A stretch of DNA of 64,000 bases from positions 275,231 to 339,230 of the forward strand of contig ML133442.1 of NCBI GenBank assembly GCA_003864495.1. Direction: 5' to 3'. The position numbers and the translations under genes were made by a program. A model generated the notes under the pieces. The model worked only from the letters and a program-made list of their open reading frames with translations, had not been told where the DNA came from and did not search any database. Origin of the DNA: Nemopilema nomurai (taxonomy: Eukaryota; Cnidaria; Scyphozoa; Rhizostomeae; Rhizostomatidae). Shown one piece after another: positions 63,676 to 64,000 of the stretch. Positions within the stretch are counted from its first letter, which is position 1; each line of letters opens with the position of its first letter.

Positions 63676-64000
63676 CTGAAAAACATTGGCTAACAGGTGA
63701 GACTGCCCTCTTCCTTGCTCACATGGGTGCTGCCACTTCCCCGGGTCTTCGCTCAAGAAGTATCTGTATTGACCTTAATAATAACTGAAAAAAATCAGAT
63801 TTTACGACGGTAGAAATTTGTTACTTGGGTAAACACAACCATGGTCTGAGTCCAGCAAAGAAATGATGGCTCTACAGCTGGGAACCAAAGGAAGCTTTTG
63901 CCTGATAATGTCATATTTGAGGAAGGTTTATTAGTTATTTGTATCATAAACAATGAAGGTGACTTTAACATTATAAAATTTGTCGCCGGAGAAAGGTTCA

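Noticed and set aside
1..64000. CRISPR arrays, operons, prophage or bacterial features
   Set aside because: The window is intron-bearing animal DNA; no regularly spaced repeats or bacterial gene organisation are present.

Overview
The window is AT-rich nuclear DNA of an animal. Genes are split by ordinary GT-AG introns of a few hundred bases to several kb. The gene set (one OCRL/INPP5B-type phosphatase, an intronless class III POU gene, a ZUP1 deubiquitinase and an SRSF4/5/6-type splicing factor) together with a ZNF862-like hAT transposon fits an early-branching invertebrate. A cnidarian is my best guess, but that is inference: no ribosomal or mitochondrial marker is present.

Layout. (1) 300-22,788, minus strand: an inositol polyphosphate 5-phosphatase of the OCRL/INPP5B family. 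I resolved 20 coding exons with matching phases; its 3' end lies beyond base 1. (2) 22.8-30.6 kb: gene-poor spacer with short inverted-repeat and tandem-repeat elements. (3) 30,661-45,407, minus strand: an SR splicing factor with two RRMs and an exceptionally long RS/charged tail. Eleven coding exons sum to 2,988 bp, or 995 codons plus stop. Its RRM2 introns hold a hAT DNA transposon (35,646-39,100, opposite strand) and a base-composition island with a terminal inverted repeat and a minisatellite (39.9-41.7 kb). (4) 45.4-46.9 kb: a head-to-head promoter region. (5) 46,909-50,908, plus strand: ZUP1, nine coding exons summing to 1,407 bp, or 468 codons plus stop. (6) 50.9-59.2 kb: mostly noncoding, with some splice-like blocks I could not join into a protein. 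(7) 59,264-60,574, minus strand: an intronless POU3-class transcription factor with CCAAT boxes and an octamer just upstream. (8) 60.9-64 kb: spacer, ending in a tentative terminal exon of a membrane protein on the minus strand.

The four genes do not form a pathway: they serve membrane traffic (phosphoinositide phosphatase), splicing (SR protein), genome maintenance and ubiquitin signalling (ZUP1), and development (POU3). The one clear neighbour relation is the SR/ZUP1 divergent pair.

The most notable observations are the enlarged SR protein whose family-defining RRM2 heptapeptide has changed, the almost intact hAT copy inside it, two identical GC-AG donors in the phosphatase gene, an AP2-type region in a phosphatase whose catalytic and RhoGAP parts look like INPP5B, a 28-bp perfectly shared core between dispersed repeats 48 kb apart, and an octamer site 24 bp upstream of the POU3 start. 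I found no convincing sign of an entirely new multi-gene system.
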